A stretch of DNA of 64,000 nucleotides, taken from positions 12,082,947-12,146,946 of the forward strand of contig NC_134937.1 of assembly GCF_051020765.1 (NCBI RefSeq), written 5' to 3'. This DNA is from Lasioglossum baleicum. Its lineage: Eukaryota > Arthropoda > Insecta > Hymenoptera > Halictidae. The notes beneath the pieces are model-generated. The model searched no databases. It had not been told where the DNA came from and worked only from the letters and a program-made list of their open reading frames with translations. The position numbers were made by a program, and so were the translations under genes. Below, in pieces: positions 37,354 through 50,344 of this stretch; within the stretch, counting starts at the first letter, position 1; the number at the start of each line of letters is the position of its first letter.

Positions 37354-39854
37354 AATCACCAATGTATTATTTTCAACTTGTTAAAATGATTACGGTAAGA
37401 ATCAAATATCTGTCTGGCTCCTGTCCCTTGTAATAGCAGCAGCCAACTTTCATTTTGCATAATGATCCGCAGTCTAGTGATTAGTTTAAATATCACTATC
37501 AAAAACACAGCTAATAGCAACCAGTAGTTTTTGAATTGACAAGTCTTTGGAGATGTTCTCTTTACCGCGGCTCAAACGACACTGATTTTCCGCAAGATTT
37601 TTCTGAAGAATTTAGGAAGGGCATTATGCGCGTGTCGAAATTCGAAATGCACGCTGTAGCACGTTTACGAAAACGACGGGACGGTTAGACGAAAAACAGG
37701 ATACTCTTCGAAAAGGTCATCCGTCCTTTTACCCAGCAAGAGGTAAAAATGTCAGGTCAACGTAGCACATCCCTATTGTCCTATAACTCCCTTAAGAAAC
37801 TTTCTAAAAGAATCGACGTTTACCCGAACGGTTACCCATCGACTCTGCGTACCAATCTGCAGGAAAAACTAAACATGTCTGCAAAATCCTCTACTTTGAT
37901 CGCTCAACATGTATTTAAGAATCGCTTTAATTCAGTGTCTCATTACAGATTTTTGTACGATAGGTTTATCGACTACACTTCACATGTAGTTTACCAAGAA
38001 ATCTCCCAGACAAATGGTGTTGAACGGAGCGTTGTTCGTGTTGGTCTCGCGAATCCGTCGCATAAAAAATCGGCTTGCGGTTACGTCACGCGGAACAAGG
38101 ACCGGCGTGGCCGTAAATTCACGGCGAAATAAAAGAGCGAAAAACTTTCCGCGTTATTTCCGAGCGTGGGCGGTCTGCGAAGCTGCGTACGTGCGTGTGG
38201 ATCTGCGTCGATTCGCCAGAGAGAAAGACTGAGAGAGAGAGGGATGGAGAGGGAGAGAAGCATTGTGGGCAGAGGGAAAATTCGCTAAATATAAGCGAGC
38301 GACGAACCGAGTAGCTCGACGGCGAAACGCGAAACGGATATTAAAACTAGAATGATGTATCGCTCGCGAGGGTCGAAGTGCGAGTCGACCTCACCCGCCC
38401 TCTTGTCGGCTGGCAGCAATCCACGTTTTCTCGAATGACTAACGATAAGCGGGTCGCAACCATTCGGCTTAGTCTGTCCCGGTGTCTGTCGATGCTTGTT
38501 ACACGCGCCTAACCGCGGACCACGACGAGGGATTCGCAAGCGGCCTAGTAATCGAACGAGAAGTTCGACTTCGCTGCGGCTTCCTGGCTGCACGCTGCCA
38601 AACGAGATACCTCTGGCCGGGTGAGTACGCTTAGGCACTCTCAGCAGAAGATTCTGCTCGGTTGCCAGCTGAGAAAAATGTATCTCTGGACCCGGGGTGA
38701 ACGGTAACAGGTGGCGAACCTGTTAACCCTCCAGCTTCTGTCTTTTTCTCTCTTTTCTCATCTTTTTTATTAGTTGCACCGTTCTGGCTGGAATATGGAA
38801 TATGGAGAACGTTCAATTCAGAAATGAAAATGTGACACATTCCTCCTAATACGCGCTCCTAATTTTCATTTCGATGCAAACCACACTGAAAAAAGCCTCG
38901 TACGATCACGTGCCGGCAGTCGTTAATCGCTCCGCCGTTCTCGACGAATTTCGGCGCAGCGATTCTAATTGGTAGCGGCATCCCTCGCATCATTCATACA
39001 ATAAAGATGTCGGTGAGCGGGTTCGTTAGGCGATTTTTTTTCGAGAGCTTAAAAATCTAGAGCGTACTTTTCCTGTAGACACGAGAACGGTGCCCGTAAT
39101 ATCGGCGAATAAAGAAATCGTCGAATCGGAACAGTTCCGTTTCTCTCGCGGCACCTGGCTGCCATAACTCCTCGGCCCCGGGACCTTGTCCGGCCCGTCG
39201 CTCCCTATTAATCAAGACTTTTTTCCGCGCGGTAATTTCGCATAATCACCGACAGACGGCCCACAGTAAAGCACAACTAACGAGAAACGAGTCTTGCTAG
39301 GCCGAACGAGAGAAATGCCGCTCGGAGAATTATTGCCTCGCTCTCTCGGGCAACAGAAACAGCCCTCCGTGAATGATGAAAAAAGTAAATGGCTGTGCGT
39401 AGGCGTGAAATTCTCGTGTCACTAAGTTCCTGTACCGCCACTCTATCCTGGTCGTTCCCGTAGAAAAATCGAGGATCAATTTCAAGAAAAAAGAGACCGC
39501 GAGAGACCCACTGCGCGCTGGGGGTTAACAGACGATGAAGCATCGGGCAAATTAAAAAATGCTCCGCATCGCAGAAAAAGGTCTCGAAGGAAGCGTCTGT
39601 GCATAAATTCGAGGGCAAGGGACTCGTTAAGAAATTACGCGTTCATGTTCCTTGTTGGTTCGCGGTGCGACGTGGTGCACGTGGTAAGGAAATCTTTGTG
39701 TCAGCGGGTCGACGCGCTTGGTCGAGCGATATAAAAATATATATATAAAGTGCAGATGTAAAGATCGCGGGTGGAAGATGCTGGTGCTGGTGGCTGCACG
39801 CATGCACCGGCCAGGCCCTGCTGCACCGGCTGCAAGCTGAAATGTTTGCACGAG

Positions 39855-39930
39855 TCTTCCTCTCTCCTCTCCTCTTCTCTTCGTCTTCGTCGTCTTCTTC
39901 TTCTTCTCTCTTTGCTTTCCTTCTTACCCC
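39855..39930. repeat. Pyrimidine tract with CTT/CGT units
   Basis: About 75 bases are nearly all pyrimidine, with CTTCGTCGTCTTCTTC-type units. An AACAG|TGATC acceptor-like junction follows at about 39955 after a TTTTCCTTTTTCATCGG stretch, so a plus-strand 3' splice site is conceivable. A microsatellite is the simpler explanation. Confidence 0.55.
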
Positions 39931-42900
39931 TGATTTTCCTTTTTCATCGGAACAGTGATCCTCGTACGTGAATTCCACGGAGCAGACGCACCCGCGCGAT
40001 GATGAGATCACGTTTCAGGATCAACGTGTATCAGGAACGCGTATTTCCATCGTAGAGCTCTCGTCTTAGGATTGAAATAACGAGATTGGGAGTCTGTATT
40101 AATTTATGCTCTGCGAAAGTGCCGCCTCTAGAAGCCTCGAAGAAAATTGTTGGGAAAAGCAGTTAGTTGAAGATTATATTGAAGTTATTTGAAAATTGTA
40201 TTCTAGGCAGGAAACGATTAGGAAATTGTTCCGAGTACCGTAGCAAAAAGAATTTCTAATGGAATTCTGAATGTGAAAGAATACCATGATTGAACAAAAG
40301 ATCAAGAATGGAGATTATAAATAGAATTAGAAAAGTGACGATCAAAGATGGGAAAATTATCAGCCGAGAGCTTTCCGTTTGAGTATTTCTAAGGATCCCA
40401 GGGGGGTTGAAATGACTCGAAGAAGCTTTCGTCGCGGACAAAGGGATTGATCTTGGTGAGGATAAAAAAGGAACCGGGCAATCAACGAATCAGCAGGCGG
40501 GTCTGTCGCTGGTGCTCGCAAGGCTCTCCTCTCGCACTTTCCTTAATTCAATATTTGCTCTTCGGGGCTGAGGTAGCGAGGAGAGAGGTCGTGAAACCCG
40601 CTGCGTCCACGGGGGCTTCTGTTATGGAGGATTCGCCGGGTCGACGACAGCTTTATGAAATCAGCGCGAAGTCTCTCGCACTGAGAGCTTTCTCTCGGCT
40701 CTCGGGTCGAGGAAAGTCTGCTGCTCTGATGGGAAAAATTAGAGGTCTAGGGAACTTTCGTTGCGTTTACGGCAGTCGAATCTTGGAGCCGCGCCAGAAT
40801 ATTGGATAAATATCAGAATCTCAACTCACTCCACTCTGGATTAACCCCTAAGGATGCTTTCATGGGAAATGATTGTATTCTATAAATTCCACTGTTCAAA
40901 CGCATAACGAAAACCATATAAAATATACCTTCATCGTCATATCAGAAATCATGGTAATTTGCGATGACAAGGGAAGAGAAGCAGATAGCTGGAAAACAGT
41001 GGCAGCGGCTGGTCGAAGGTATCGAGAGGATTGAAAGAAAGAGGATGAAAGCTACGGGCAAACGTAGAAGACGGTTGGTAAGCATGTGCTTGGTCTTCGA
41101 GCCTCCCCTTTCTCTCCTCCTTTCTCGATCCGCCTCTGGCAAGCCCGTTAGTCTAACTTGGGAGTTCTATTTGCGTCTTGACTTCTTGCGTCTTGCCGCC
41201 CCTCGCGTCCGGCTCGTTTCCCTCTTCAGCATCCCCCCGAGGCTGAGGAAGAGTCTACCTAGCGACGGCCGGCCGGTCAGCAACGCGGTCAGACCTAATC
41301 TGAATTACCGCGCGCGCGATGCCCGGCTCTCTCCACAACCAGCGGTACGGATCAGAAAATTCACCGACGTTTTCTTACAATTTCTCCATCACCGTACACA
41401 TCAGAACGCGATCTTCACCAAAAAATATAGTTTGGCATCTTCCTCGTAATTACTGTGCATGTTTATATTATTTTCACCAAGATTTGACTTGCACTCGAGG
41501 CTCCTCTATCCTTTGCTTGGTAAACAGTGTCTTCCGATAAAAATATAGAGAAAATAATACTACGCTAATACTATTTTATAATAATAATAATACAGTAGCT
41601 TCGGTTCAGGCCTAATCAACGACGCATAACTGTCGCCTCGAGACAAGAGCACTTTCATTTCCCAAATAACTGCTTTGTCCTCTTCGATGCGCGTTCCTCG
41701 CGTCACCTAATCCAGGGGCTAGAACAATAGGGACCGTCACTGGTGGAGATAAACAAGTCACTGGTGCAAGACGTCTCCTCAACAGAACAAGGCTATCTAA
41801 TCGTCCGCGGCGATAGTATTACGTCATAGACGATAACAGGAGACGATAATAGTTCGCGTCAGGTGTATCGCCTATCCTGGATAGTTGTTATTGTCCCGTT
41901 AAATGAAATTACCAGTCGAGCGAGTATCGTCGATAACGCGAATTTCCGCGTTGGCGAAGATCATCCTCGATGAAATAGGGCGTCAGGTGCGTGCCAGGTT
42001 TGCCATGCGAAACAGCCCGGCATAATAATCTATCGATAAACAACCTCGGCCGATTAAGATGCAACCGCGAGCGCGCGACGATAGGGGAAAAAAGGCCGCC
42101 GCCACCGCCGCCGTTCTAACGAGTACGTACGCGCGATTTTATCTGGCAGCCACTTATCGGGAATGTTTCTTGCCGTCTAATAGTCGCGATTATCAGTAGC
42201 GCTGCGTGCCAGCACCGATAATTGCAAGAAGAGCTCCGTCATGCCGCGGCGGTAATGATCTCCTTAACGACGGCCATGCTCGAGGATTTGACGTTCAATT
42301 ACGCCAACTGGTTCCGAGGATCGTAGCTCACTCGAGCCACGAATTATTCGCTATCGCCGGCCCCAGGTATGATCAATAAGATCCTGCACACAGCTTGCGA
42401 TGATAGCTCACAGATACTGGGACACTTCTCGGTCGCCATGTTGATTTAACCTGTTTTGCGGGAAGATTTGTTCGCGCTGCGATCGGGTTTTTTGCGAGTT
42501 CTCTTCAGTTTTTGGTATCCGAACGCTTTCGAAATAAGTCTCGCGGTGCTCATACATTATTAAAAAACATTTTCAGAAAAGAATCGTCAATGAAGCTCTA
42601 AAAAGCGCAGTTTCGAACAAGAATACGCTCGTAAAACCATTGTCTAATAATGCGATCATTTTTCAGCAATTGTCCCCGCTAACGTGTCATCCCGAAAATA
42701 TTTTCGTGCTTTCGAATGTACGTAAAAGCATATGTAAAAATGCAAAGTATGTGGGCCCGCGTGTTCGCGAAGAAAATCTCCGATATCGGTGTAAAAAATG
42801 CGGTTTTAGGTAAGAAGACCATTTAAGAAACCGTCGGGGATCGGCTGTTCCCATTTGTCAGTGGAACACGCACCTACGCAGCGGTTGTACGTGTCTGCCT

Positions 42901-43507
42901 GCCATGCCGGCACGGTTACGCGTTACGCAATGGCCGGTTCGCCGTTGCGGATTTAAAAAAATCCGCTGGCTTTCGAGACGTACGCGGTCAGCATGCGTGA
43001 AACCGCGCGCGCGCGATTATTTACGCGGGATGATAACGAGCCTCGGTTAACGAGGTTTCCGTATCTGCGCGATCGAACGGGAAATTTCGTTGTAATTTAC
43101 GCAACTAGGTCTTCCGCCGCACGCATTATGCAAAGGATCTCTCACTCTCCTCTTTTTCTTTCGCTCTCTTTTCTCTCTTGTCTCTTGCTTTCTTCCTCGA
43201 CGCGAGCGAAATTTTTTCTGCGATCGCGAGACCTCGAAAAGCGCTGGCCTTCGAGCTTGTTCGCGAATAAATTTCGTACGTTATTATACAGGTATCGAAC
43301 GCAGGAGGACATTCTGGGATTCCGAGTTCTTCGGGTGCACGATGCAACAGGTCTCTTTGTTTTTTAAGCATTCTGTGCGATACAGTTTCCTTTGCGATCA
43401 AATTTTTATCCGAATGTAGCTACATATATGCTTGTCGTCCTTGGAAAATTTGATTGCTGTGAATTGCTGCAATATTTTAGTATTGGTTTCATTTTTTATT
43501 GGTGCGT

Positions 43508-43785
43508 CGATTGTATCGGAGTTGTGGGATCGTTCGATTAGCTTTATGATCGATCTAGCGGTTCTATGATCGTTCTGTTTGTGTTTGTGTTATGATTAGT
43601 TTTTAATGGCTTCGTTGTCTTTTTACTAGCTTCATGATTATTTTGCCAGTTCCATATTTGTACGACTTGATTTATGTTATTCTGTTTGCTTCGGGATTGG
43701 TTTGGTAACTTCATGGTCATTCTACTAGCTTCGCGATTATTCTAGTAGCATCGCGATCGTTCGACTCCCTTTATAATCATTCGAT
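43508..43785. repeat. Highly degenerate minisatellite, unit about 20 bp
   Basis: Roughly a dozen head-to-tail units follow an approximate consensus TTCTACTAGCTTCATGATTA. The clearest are CGTTCGATTAGCTTTATGAT, CTTTTTACTAGCTTCATGAT, CATTCTACTAGCTTCGCGAT, TATTCTAGTAGCATCGCGAT and CGTTCGACTCCCTTTATAAT. Unit length is near 20 bp with a few longer ones. The units have diverged far enough that ordinary tandem-repeat settings may miss part of the array. No frame stays open across it, so it is not a coding repeat. Confidence 0.75.
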
Positions 43786-44951
43786 TTCACCTAGCACCTC
43801 CGCAATCACGTTTAGGAAGGCAAAATCGGCGCAAGTAAATCCCGCAGCGAATCTGCATAGCTTCGCCGCTGCAGCTGAAAACTTTCCATGTCTAGTGAAG
43901 ACGGATGACTCGATTATTACGACACGAGTTGTCCAACGTCTTCGAGTTATTTCTGGCGGGTCAATAAATATTTTCATATTTGTTTCACAACGTTCGCCAG
44001 TCCGTTGTGTTACCACTGTTAACTTTGTTAGGCTGCCGGACGCCATTGATCTGTTGGAAGTTGTTTGGCGGCGCGGCGGCCAATCGGGTGGCTCTCGCCG
44101 AGCGGAAAGACGGACTGCCGCGTCAATAAATCGAGCTCCGCCCAGCGTTAAACGGTGTTACAAGCAGTAAACGGGATAACAAGCAGATTTCCGTCAGCCG
44201 GTTGCATTCTCGGGGACATTGGCAGCCGACGCGTTATTATTTTAACGTGAACGTTTTGGCGATCCTCACCAAGATAAATAACAATGCTTGCGTAACCGGC
44301 GCGTAACGTTCCGGCACCAAGGACGATGCGTGCGTACTGCCCCCGAAATTCCGTACCCGTGCCTTTTTTCGCACAGGTTTTCGGGAGAGATCGACGCCCA
44401 GTCTGCGATTCGACCGTCGCTTGCTGTTGCACCAGATGTTTAAAAATATTTTTAGCGTCGAAAAACCTGGCGAGATACGACAATTTTTCATCGAACTGTT
44501 TTTGTGATTTTTAAATGTAGATTAATCCTGAAAGAAACTATAAAGATCGAAGGATAGATTTTTCTTCGGGACCCCGGTACACGTTGATGGGTTTTATGAG
44601 TCTTAAAAGGTCTTGATGAATGCTGGAAACCTTGGGTGAAGGCCCCGAAGAGGTTTTAACGCACCGTGAAAGTGTTGAAAGGTTACGGTGCATCTTGAAA
44701 AGCTTCGAGAGAGTTGAAAGTTTCAGTGTCTCGAGTGCCTTGAATGTTTTCGAACACGCTAACGGGTCCTAACTTGCCTTAACACATTCTTCTCATTCTC
44801 ATACAAGAATCTCTTACTATCCAGAGACCCCGTTTGTTTCAATTCATTTCTTCTTTGTTTCAGGTAAGCGAGCCTCCAATTTTCAATTAATCCATCTATG
44901 ACAGGAGTCCAATGATTTTGGTAAAGTATTAACAACGATTATTTGATTGCA
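43786..44951. other. No gene recognised
   Basis: No recognisable gene is present. From about 44600 to 44760 the short string TTGAAAG/CTTGAA recurs loosely (GTGTTGAAAGG, CATCTTGAAAAGC, GAGTTGAAAGTTT, GCCTTGAATG) in a CpG-poor stretch, suggesting another very old tandem repeat, though less clear than the array just upstream. Confidence 0.45.
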
Positions 44952-45032
44952 TTGGCTTGGCAAATAAGTTCGTTCGGTTTTTTTACAGTGGAATAAGTCA
45001 CAAAAACCGAACGAACTTATTTGCCAACCCAA
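44952..45032. mobile_element. Mariner-like MITE, 81 bp
   Basis: Inverted repeats of 31 bp at 44952-44982 and 45002-45032 differ at one position only. They begin TTGGCTTGGCAAATAAGTTC on the left and TTGGGTTGGCAAATAAGTTC on the right (read inward). Only 19 bp separate them. The TTGGGTTGGCAAATAAGT end is typical of insect mariner elements as I know the family. Mariners insert at TA: the right flank is TA and the left is CA, one change from TA. There is no transposase; this is an internally deleted relic or MITE that could fold into a near-perfect hairpin. Confidence 0.9.
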
Positions 45033-45324
45033 TATTAACTTGACGACCACGGTGTAAACGTTTGAACAGCAACACGAAGCTAGAGAAGAAGCCCGATATT
45101 TCGCAAAACACTGATGCTCGAATCACACGATCCCGAGTAGCATTGAAATCGCGGAAGCTCGTAGATTGGCTGACAGATTGTCGGGGCGCAATCTCGGCAG
45201 ACCAATTAAGTTCCTCATTTCCCCCGTCGATAAGTTCGTTGAAAGTTCGCGCGCGCGGGCGTCCTCAGCGCGAGAGAAAGGTACATAGTAGGAGAGCAAG
45301 AGGGACAGATCAGAAAGAGAGTGG
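45033..45324. other. No gene recognised upstream of the GA repeat
   Basis: A plus-strand frame open from 45062 to 45352 runs into the GA repeat and starts at a non-ATG codon. The stretch between the mariner relic and the GA tract is moderately CpG-rich with no recognisable product. Confidence 0.4.
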
Positions 45325-45348
45325 GAGAGAGAGAGAGAGAGAGAGAGA
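45325..45348. repeat. (GA)12 microsatellite
   Basis: A perfect 24-bp GA run on the plus strand, preceded by other purine-rich sequence. In insects GA runs bind GAGA-type factors and are frequent near promoters, but a microsatellite needs no function. It lies about 90 bp upstream of the small ORF at 45440. Confidence 0.85.
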
Positions 45349-45439
45349 ATGAAGACGGGAATCGACCCGACGCGCGACGCGACGACACCGATGTCCGCTA
45401 GGCGAATTAGAGAAAGGCGCATCCTTGGATGCGGTTGCC

Positions 45440-45661
45440 ATGAGCGGGCGCGGTAGAAAACCGCAAACTGGCCGAGGGAGGAATTTCTTGAAAATTGAAG
45501 CGATCCTGCCGAAGGTCCTTGAGCCTGGAATAGAGAAAAACCGCGACGACCCTATAATCGTTCCGCTAGGAATGCTAATTCCGCGACTGACTGTTTCCCC
45601 TGACTCTGACAGTGTCTCGCTGAATGATGAACAGGGGAACGAAATCATCAGGGGCAATTGA
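45440..45661 (+). CDS. Candidate small ORF, 73 residues, family not recognised
   Basis: An ATG at 45440 in favourable context (GCCATGA, purine at -3) opens 73 codons. The start is basic (SGRGRKPQTGRGRN), then comes a mixed segment (FLKIEAILPKVLEPGIEKN), then a hydrophobic and proline-containing part (PIIVPLGMLIPRLTV), and an acidic tail (SPDSDSVSLNDEQGNE). The GA microsatellite lies just upstream, as is common in insect 5' leaders. A frame on the opposite strand is also open over the whole segment and looks equally plausible, so coding status and strand are both uncertain. Confidence 0.15.
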   Translation: MSGRGRKPQTGRGRNFLKIEAILPKVLEPGIEKNRDDPIIVPLGMLIPRLTVSPDSDSVSLNDEQGNEIIRGN

Positions 45662-46963
45662 GGAACGTTCTGAAATCGTTTCGACTTGGACTACTCCGTC
45701 GGTTGAACTATGTGTCGCGCTGCGCGCTGGGTTAATTGCTTGCAAAGTTGACAAACCTAGTTCGAGCAGGTTACTTCACTCTTTCAGGACTCTTCTTATT
45801 TTTCTTGATCTTATGCGGTATAGTTTTGTAGCCTTTCTTGGCTGTGACCTATTTTCGTAAGTACTTCTTCACGTCGTTTGGGTGTACTGTCGTCGTTGAA
45901 TCGTAACGGGGCGCGTTAAAATGTCATTTTCATTCGCTTGTCACTGTTCCGGAAGACGTAGGGCACGCTCTCGAGATGGTCCCTAGGCACTCGAGCAGTC
46001 ATTAACCGGTAAGCAGCGGTCCTAAAACTGAGCGACACTTTCTATTTCGGGTGCGTCGTCTTACAAGCACCGGTTCTCCCGTTGACATGCAGCGACGCTT
46101 TCGTTTGACAGCGGGCACGTGAATGGAAAAGGGCTCTTCTGGGTCGTGCAATTATTTCCGAAGGGCTGAAGGACGTCTGGCACGTGTCCTATTCGTCATA
46201 GTGGGCTATACAGACACATCCTTTGACTGCAACGAAATATTTCCTTTAGTTACATTTGTTCACTTGCGAGAATATGTCAATTTTCGACACGTATCAAGCT
46301 GATTAGGTTTTTAGAATGACATTTGTCCAGACAGATCGGCAATCCGTTCAGACTATACATCAGTCAGAGGGGAATCCGGCGACCCAATTCTTCCCGATCG
46401 TCAACAACGCTACCTAACCGAGGTTTATTTTCGATCGGATCTATTCTCACGCGAAAAAAAGCATTTATTTTCGATCCGAGCTGCCTACGGTATACACTAT
46501 CGATCAAGAGTTTAGCTATCGACGGGGGAGAACGTTTCTCTGGGATAAATGATAAATAAGCAGAATATGGAGCGCCGTCAGCCTAGAACGATTCTTTGGC
46601 TTTGAACTAGGTTGCACAAATGCGTTTGAATGATCGTAGCAGCAGATCTGAAAGAAGAACGTTTAGAAAATGTTCTTATCTCTCTCTCTCTCAGTCTGTA
46701 GGATATTTTTCAATTATTTTTTACGCACAGAATATTGGCTTATCATTCTAAATTTTAGTCTGACGGATTGCGTATTGTTAAGCGAAACATTCGGTCGACC
46801 AGACTGCAGATATTCTGCATTTATGGGGAAAATGGGGACTAGGCGTGTGACGAATTTTGACGCGTCTATACGAGGAAGCAATTTTTGACGGGTCGCATCT
46901 AGTGCTGGCACAAATCTTCTCTTCCTTTCTATTCGCGTTTCTGTCACCCGTTATGCAACCAAT

Positions 46964-47013
46964 CCCCAAACGGGGTTTGCACTACCAAACATCCGAGGCA
47001 TGTTGTGCCTCGG
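46964..47013. repeat. Pair of adjacent short hairpins
   Basis: CAAAC-GGG-GTTTG (46967-46979) is followed 13 bp later by the perfect 8-bp stem CCGAGGCA/TGCCTCGG with a 5-nt loop (46993-47013). The second is also flanked by short ACAT repeats. Two perfect stems within 50 bp is unusual, but no transcript or terminator role is evident in a eukaryotic context. Confidence 0.55.
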
Positions 47014-49658
47014 ACATTCCTAACACCCGGTATGGCGTCTAGCTTTTAGGCCTGCGAATCGCAAGCCCGTACCCGCGCAGAACACGCTTCGCCAATATTC
47101 GAGCGGAATACTCGCGACTGTCCCCATTGTTAGTCTAAAATTACGCTCATTACTCTCGTTTTCGACGATCGAATTTGTCAAGTCCCTTTAGAAAATGCCA
47201 GTTTATTATTACGATCCTTCACCGAAGATTCATTAACGCCTAGAACTGCCGAGCACGTCGAAGCGGCTGATTTCATATTTTTTCTTTTACAATTCTTACC
47301 ACAAAAAAGAATGAAATCTGAATAAATTCAATCGTGTTATAGTAAGAGATACTCGAACTTATCGGTTTCCCGGAGAACGCGCAGATGCATGCATACAGTG
47401 AAGACGTATAAATACGTCGAGACGTCTCTGGACACCGTCCGTTTAATGACACGCGCTTGGTTGTTGGCAGAACTGAGCTTATTAAGCTCCGGCCACGCCT
47501 GAACGTTACGGATCAAACTAGGGAACACGGTTTAATAAGGACGGTATTAATACACAGGCCTATTTTCTGACGCGAAATATCATTCGAATGCTTCATCCGC
47601 AGCCTTCCCAACGATGACTGTATCACCAACCACAGACCGTCCGCGTTATCCTCTACTTTAGCATCTCCAAATTCATAAAACGGAAGTTTCGTCACACATA
47701 TAATAATTCAAGGTTGTATTAAAAAGTGCTTAGCCATGGATCGTGGACTTTGAAAAAGTTATGAAAATCAGTTTAGCTGGTCAATGTGTTAAGCGTTGAT
47801 ATCGCTGCGCCCTGTTCGATATTGAAAGCGCGATGTCCGCGGGGGCGGCGCGGCGGCGGGAAAAGAGCAAAGGATGTTGAAAGCAGGAGAGGGCAGTATA
47901 TTACAAGGCCTGCTTGAAATAATGAGCAACGAGGAGTCAGCGAATTTTGCGAGAGAGCTCAATCAGCCGACAGAATGCCGCTACATGCACGCCATTAGCT
48001 CGCCGCTCGAATATTAATTACCGGACCAGGTAGCGAGTCCTTATCTCGTCGACCATTATCTTTCCCGGCTGTTAGACACGAATCACGACAATACATACTA
48101 TTCACGATCGAAACACGACTACATACTTTTCTGTGGGATCGTCTACTCCAAATTGATTCGATCTGAACGATTGCTTATCAATCGTGACGGAATCAGTTTC
48201 TTTCTTAGCGGCTTTGATTTCCAGTGATTGTATCTCGATTTGCATTCCTGGTTATCCATGATGCAATTCTGATGGAGATCATTTTTATTAGAGCTTCAGA
48301 TTAGAATTATTTTCAAGAGGAACGTTCCTTCAGAGAGAAGCGTTCTAATAATTATTTTGCTCCAAGTTGAATATTTAGGAAGAAGGTGGAACTTTGGTAG
48401 TCGTCGCCGCGCGAACGAAGTTTGGTAAAACGTCGTCGAATTTTTCGGTCGGGATCACTGGGCGCAGAGAACGCGACAGAACGATGGTGTATCGTCGCGA
48501 TAATTATAACGAGAGGTCGTTTATTTCGGTTATTTGGTTTGGACGTACGCGAACACCGTTTTGTTTGTCGTTGCCTCCCACGATTTTGTTTACTATCCCT
48601 CCCAGACCTCCACGCGATGCCATTGTTGGGATTATGTATATCGATGAGAAACTGGGGCCAGCTGCTCGAACCGTGTCCATCTATTTGTTCGGTGAGTCAA
48701 AGGAGAAGTTTAAAATTATCGTTTCTTCGGAGAAAAAAGGAATAAAAGAATCAATGTCGAGAATTGCACGATTATCTGTTGAACAAGGTTAGCCTAATGA
48801 ATTGCGTGGCCGACGATCGAAATTAAAACGATGACTCGATTTGTTTTCTATAACTGCGGCTCGAAATAAGTTTCTTCGAACCATCGATCACAGATAAACG
48901 TCGATTCATCGATCACGCGCGCGAGCCCACGTACTCGTTGCCCAGAAAGCTACAATTCGGTGACTAATTGGGTCGCGTGAATCAACGAATTAACTTCGTG
49001 TTCTGCCGATACCTTTATCGAGCCTTTCAAGGATCCTCGCGCGGTGATCCGTCATCGAAGATACGTTCCATGGATCAGCATCTCCCATTCTTCCAGGTAC
49101 TTTCTTCTGGAAACAAAAATGACACAGTGTCAAATATTTAATAAATAAATAAGAGATTTTATTCAGCCGTGTTCTCTTCGATTTTGCTTCCGAAAAATTG
49201 CAAGTTCGATCTCGACGCAGAGGATAGAAAATGGTGTGGCCGCGGCCACTACCGATCCACCGATTAATCACCGGCGGTCAACAATCATCCCTCGATCACC
49301 CTGTCGCAATCGCCGAAAAAGAACTTTCGCGCGTCTCGTGATGCAATCATCGAGGAGAAAAATCGCATTAGTTTCGGCGTCGGACGTGTTCGTGTTCAAC
49401 TACAAGGCTCATCACCGATGGAGGACAGAGGACGAGACTCGTCGAAATTCGCTGAAAGCGGAGAGGACGCGGCCGCGTTTGCTCGTTAGCGATTATTATG
49501 ATCGCGGCTGATTCACCGTGCCGTGTTTCGTGGCCGAACCGGAGAGCCCAGCCTTTACGAACAATGAATAAGAAAGAGACGAGTGCATCGGACCGTGAGA
49601 TACGCCGGTAATAAGCCGGGCGGGGTTCATTAAGCGCATTGTTGTACCCGAGCCGGAG

Positions 49659-49674
49659 CTCTCTCTCTCTCTCT
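49659..49674. repeat. (CT)8 microsatellite
   Basis: A perfect 16-bp CT run on the plus strand. The minus-strand frames through it acquire RERERE-type residues and are repeat artefacts. Confidence 0.8.
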
Positions 49675-50344
49675 TTCTGTCGTTCGTTCTTACAGCGCAA
49701 ACTCGCTCGCCATCGCCTTTGACCGATCCTGGCCCCACGCAGACCGATCGGATCGCAACGAAGCTCTGAGGACAACGCACGAAAACACACCGGCCACCTC
49801 GATGCGAGGCGCGACGAAGCTTATTTATCCACGCTCGTCTCCGCGAATCGACGCGATGAAAGGATCTCGGAAAGTTTGAACGCGCCGCTGACTGATCGGT
49901 TCTTCTGACCGCGTGATTTTTCTGACCTCCTTTGATCCATTTACGGTTCTGTTTCGGCATTCCCGCAAACCATTGACTACCGCTGCGGAAAATTCCTTCC
50001 CACGTTGCAATTTAATTAAACACACCGAACACATTCGACAATCCGTGAAAATATTGAAAGCAGAATCTGATCCTGTTGGAATCGCAAGAACAGATCGTCA
50101 ACAACGAAGCAAGGATTGGTTTTCATGGTAGAAGGAGCGAAATTCCGGGCGCAGACATGTGGCTCATCTGCCCGCAAGCGAAAACGGAAGCGCGTCGAGT
50201 CGCTCGAGGAGCAAAAAGAAGCGCGCGAACTGTGTCAACCGAAGACTTTCGCGAGTATGAACGAGCACGTTTTATTTCCTCCTGGACTCTCGGAGGGACA
50301 CGCTCGCAACAGAAACAACACGAGCGACCCGCTCTTACTCGCTC

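Larger units (their letters stand above)
36188..43507. other. Gene-poor DNA, no gene recognised
   Basis: No recognisable gene was found. Visible low-complexity features are a TAA/ATA-rich tract at 37315-37353, a GA-rich patch near 38218-38262, a CTT/CGT pyrimidine tract at 39855-39930, an ATA tract at 41578-41593 and a (CG)6 run at 43004-43015. Near 36312-36328, ACGGTGC and GCACCGT form a 7-bp stem with a 1-nt loop. The plus frame at 40447-40809 starts at TTG and is unconvincing. Confidence 0.5.

Noticed and set aside
40942..41142. Minus-strand frame containing a signal-peptide-like hydrophobic run (RLPVAFILFLSILSIP)
   Set aside because: The hydrophobicity reflects a purine-rich plus strand; an internal start would be needed, and there is no supporting context.
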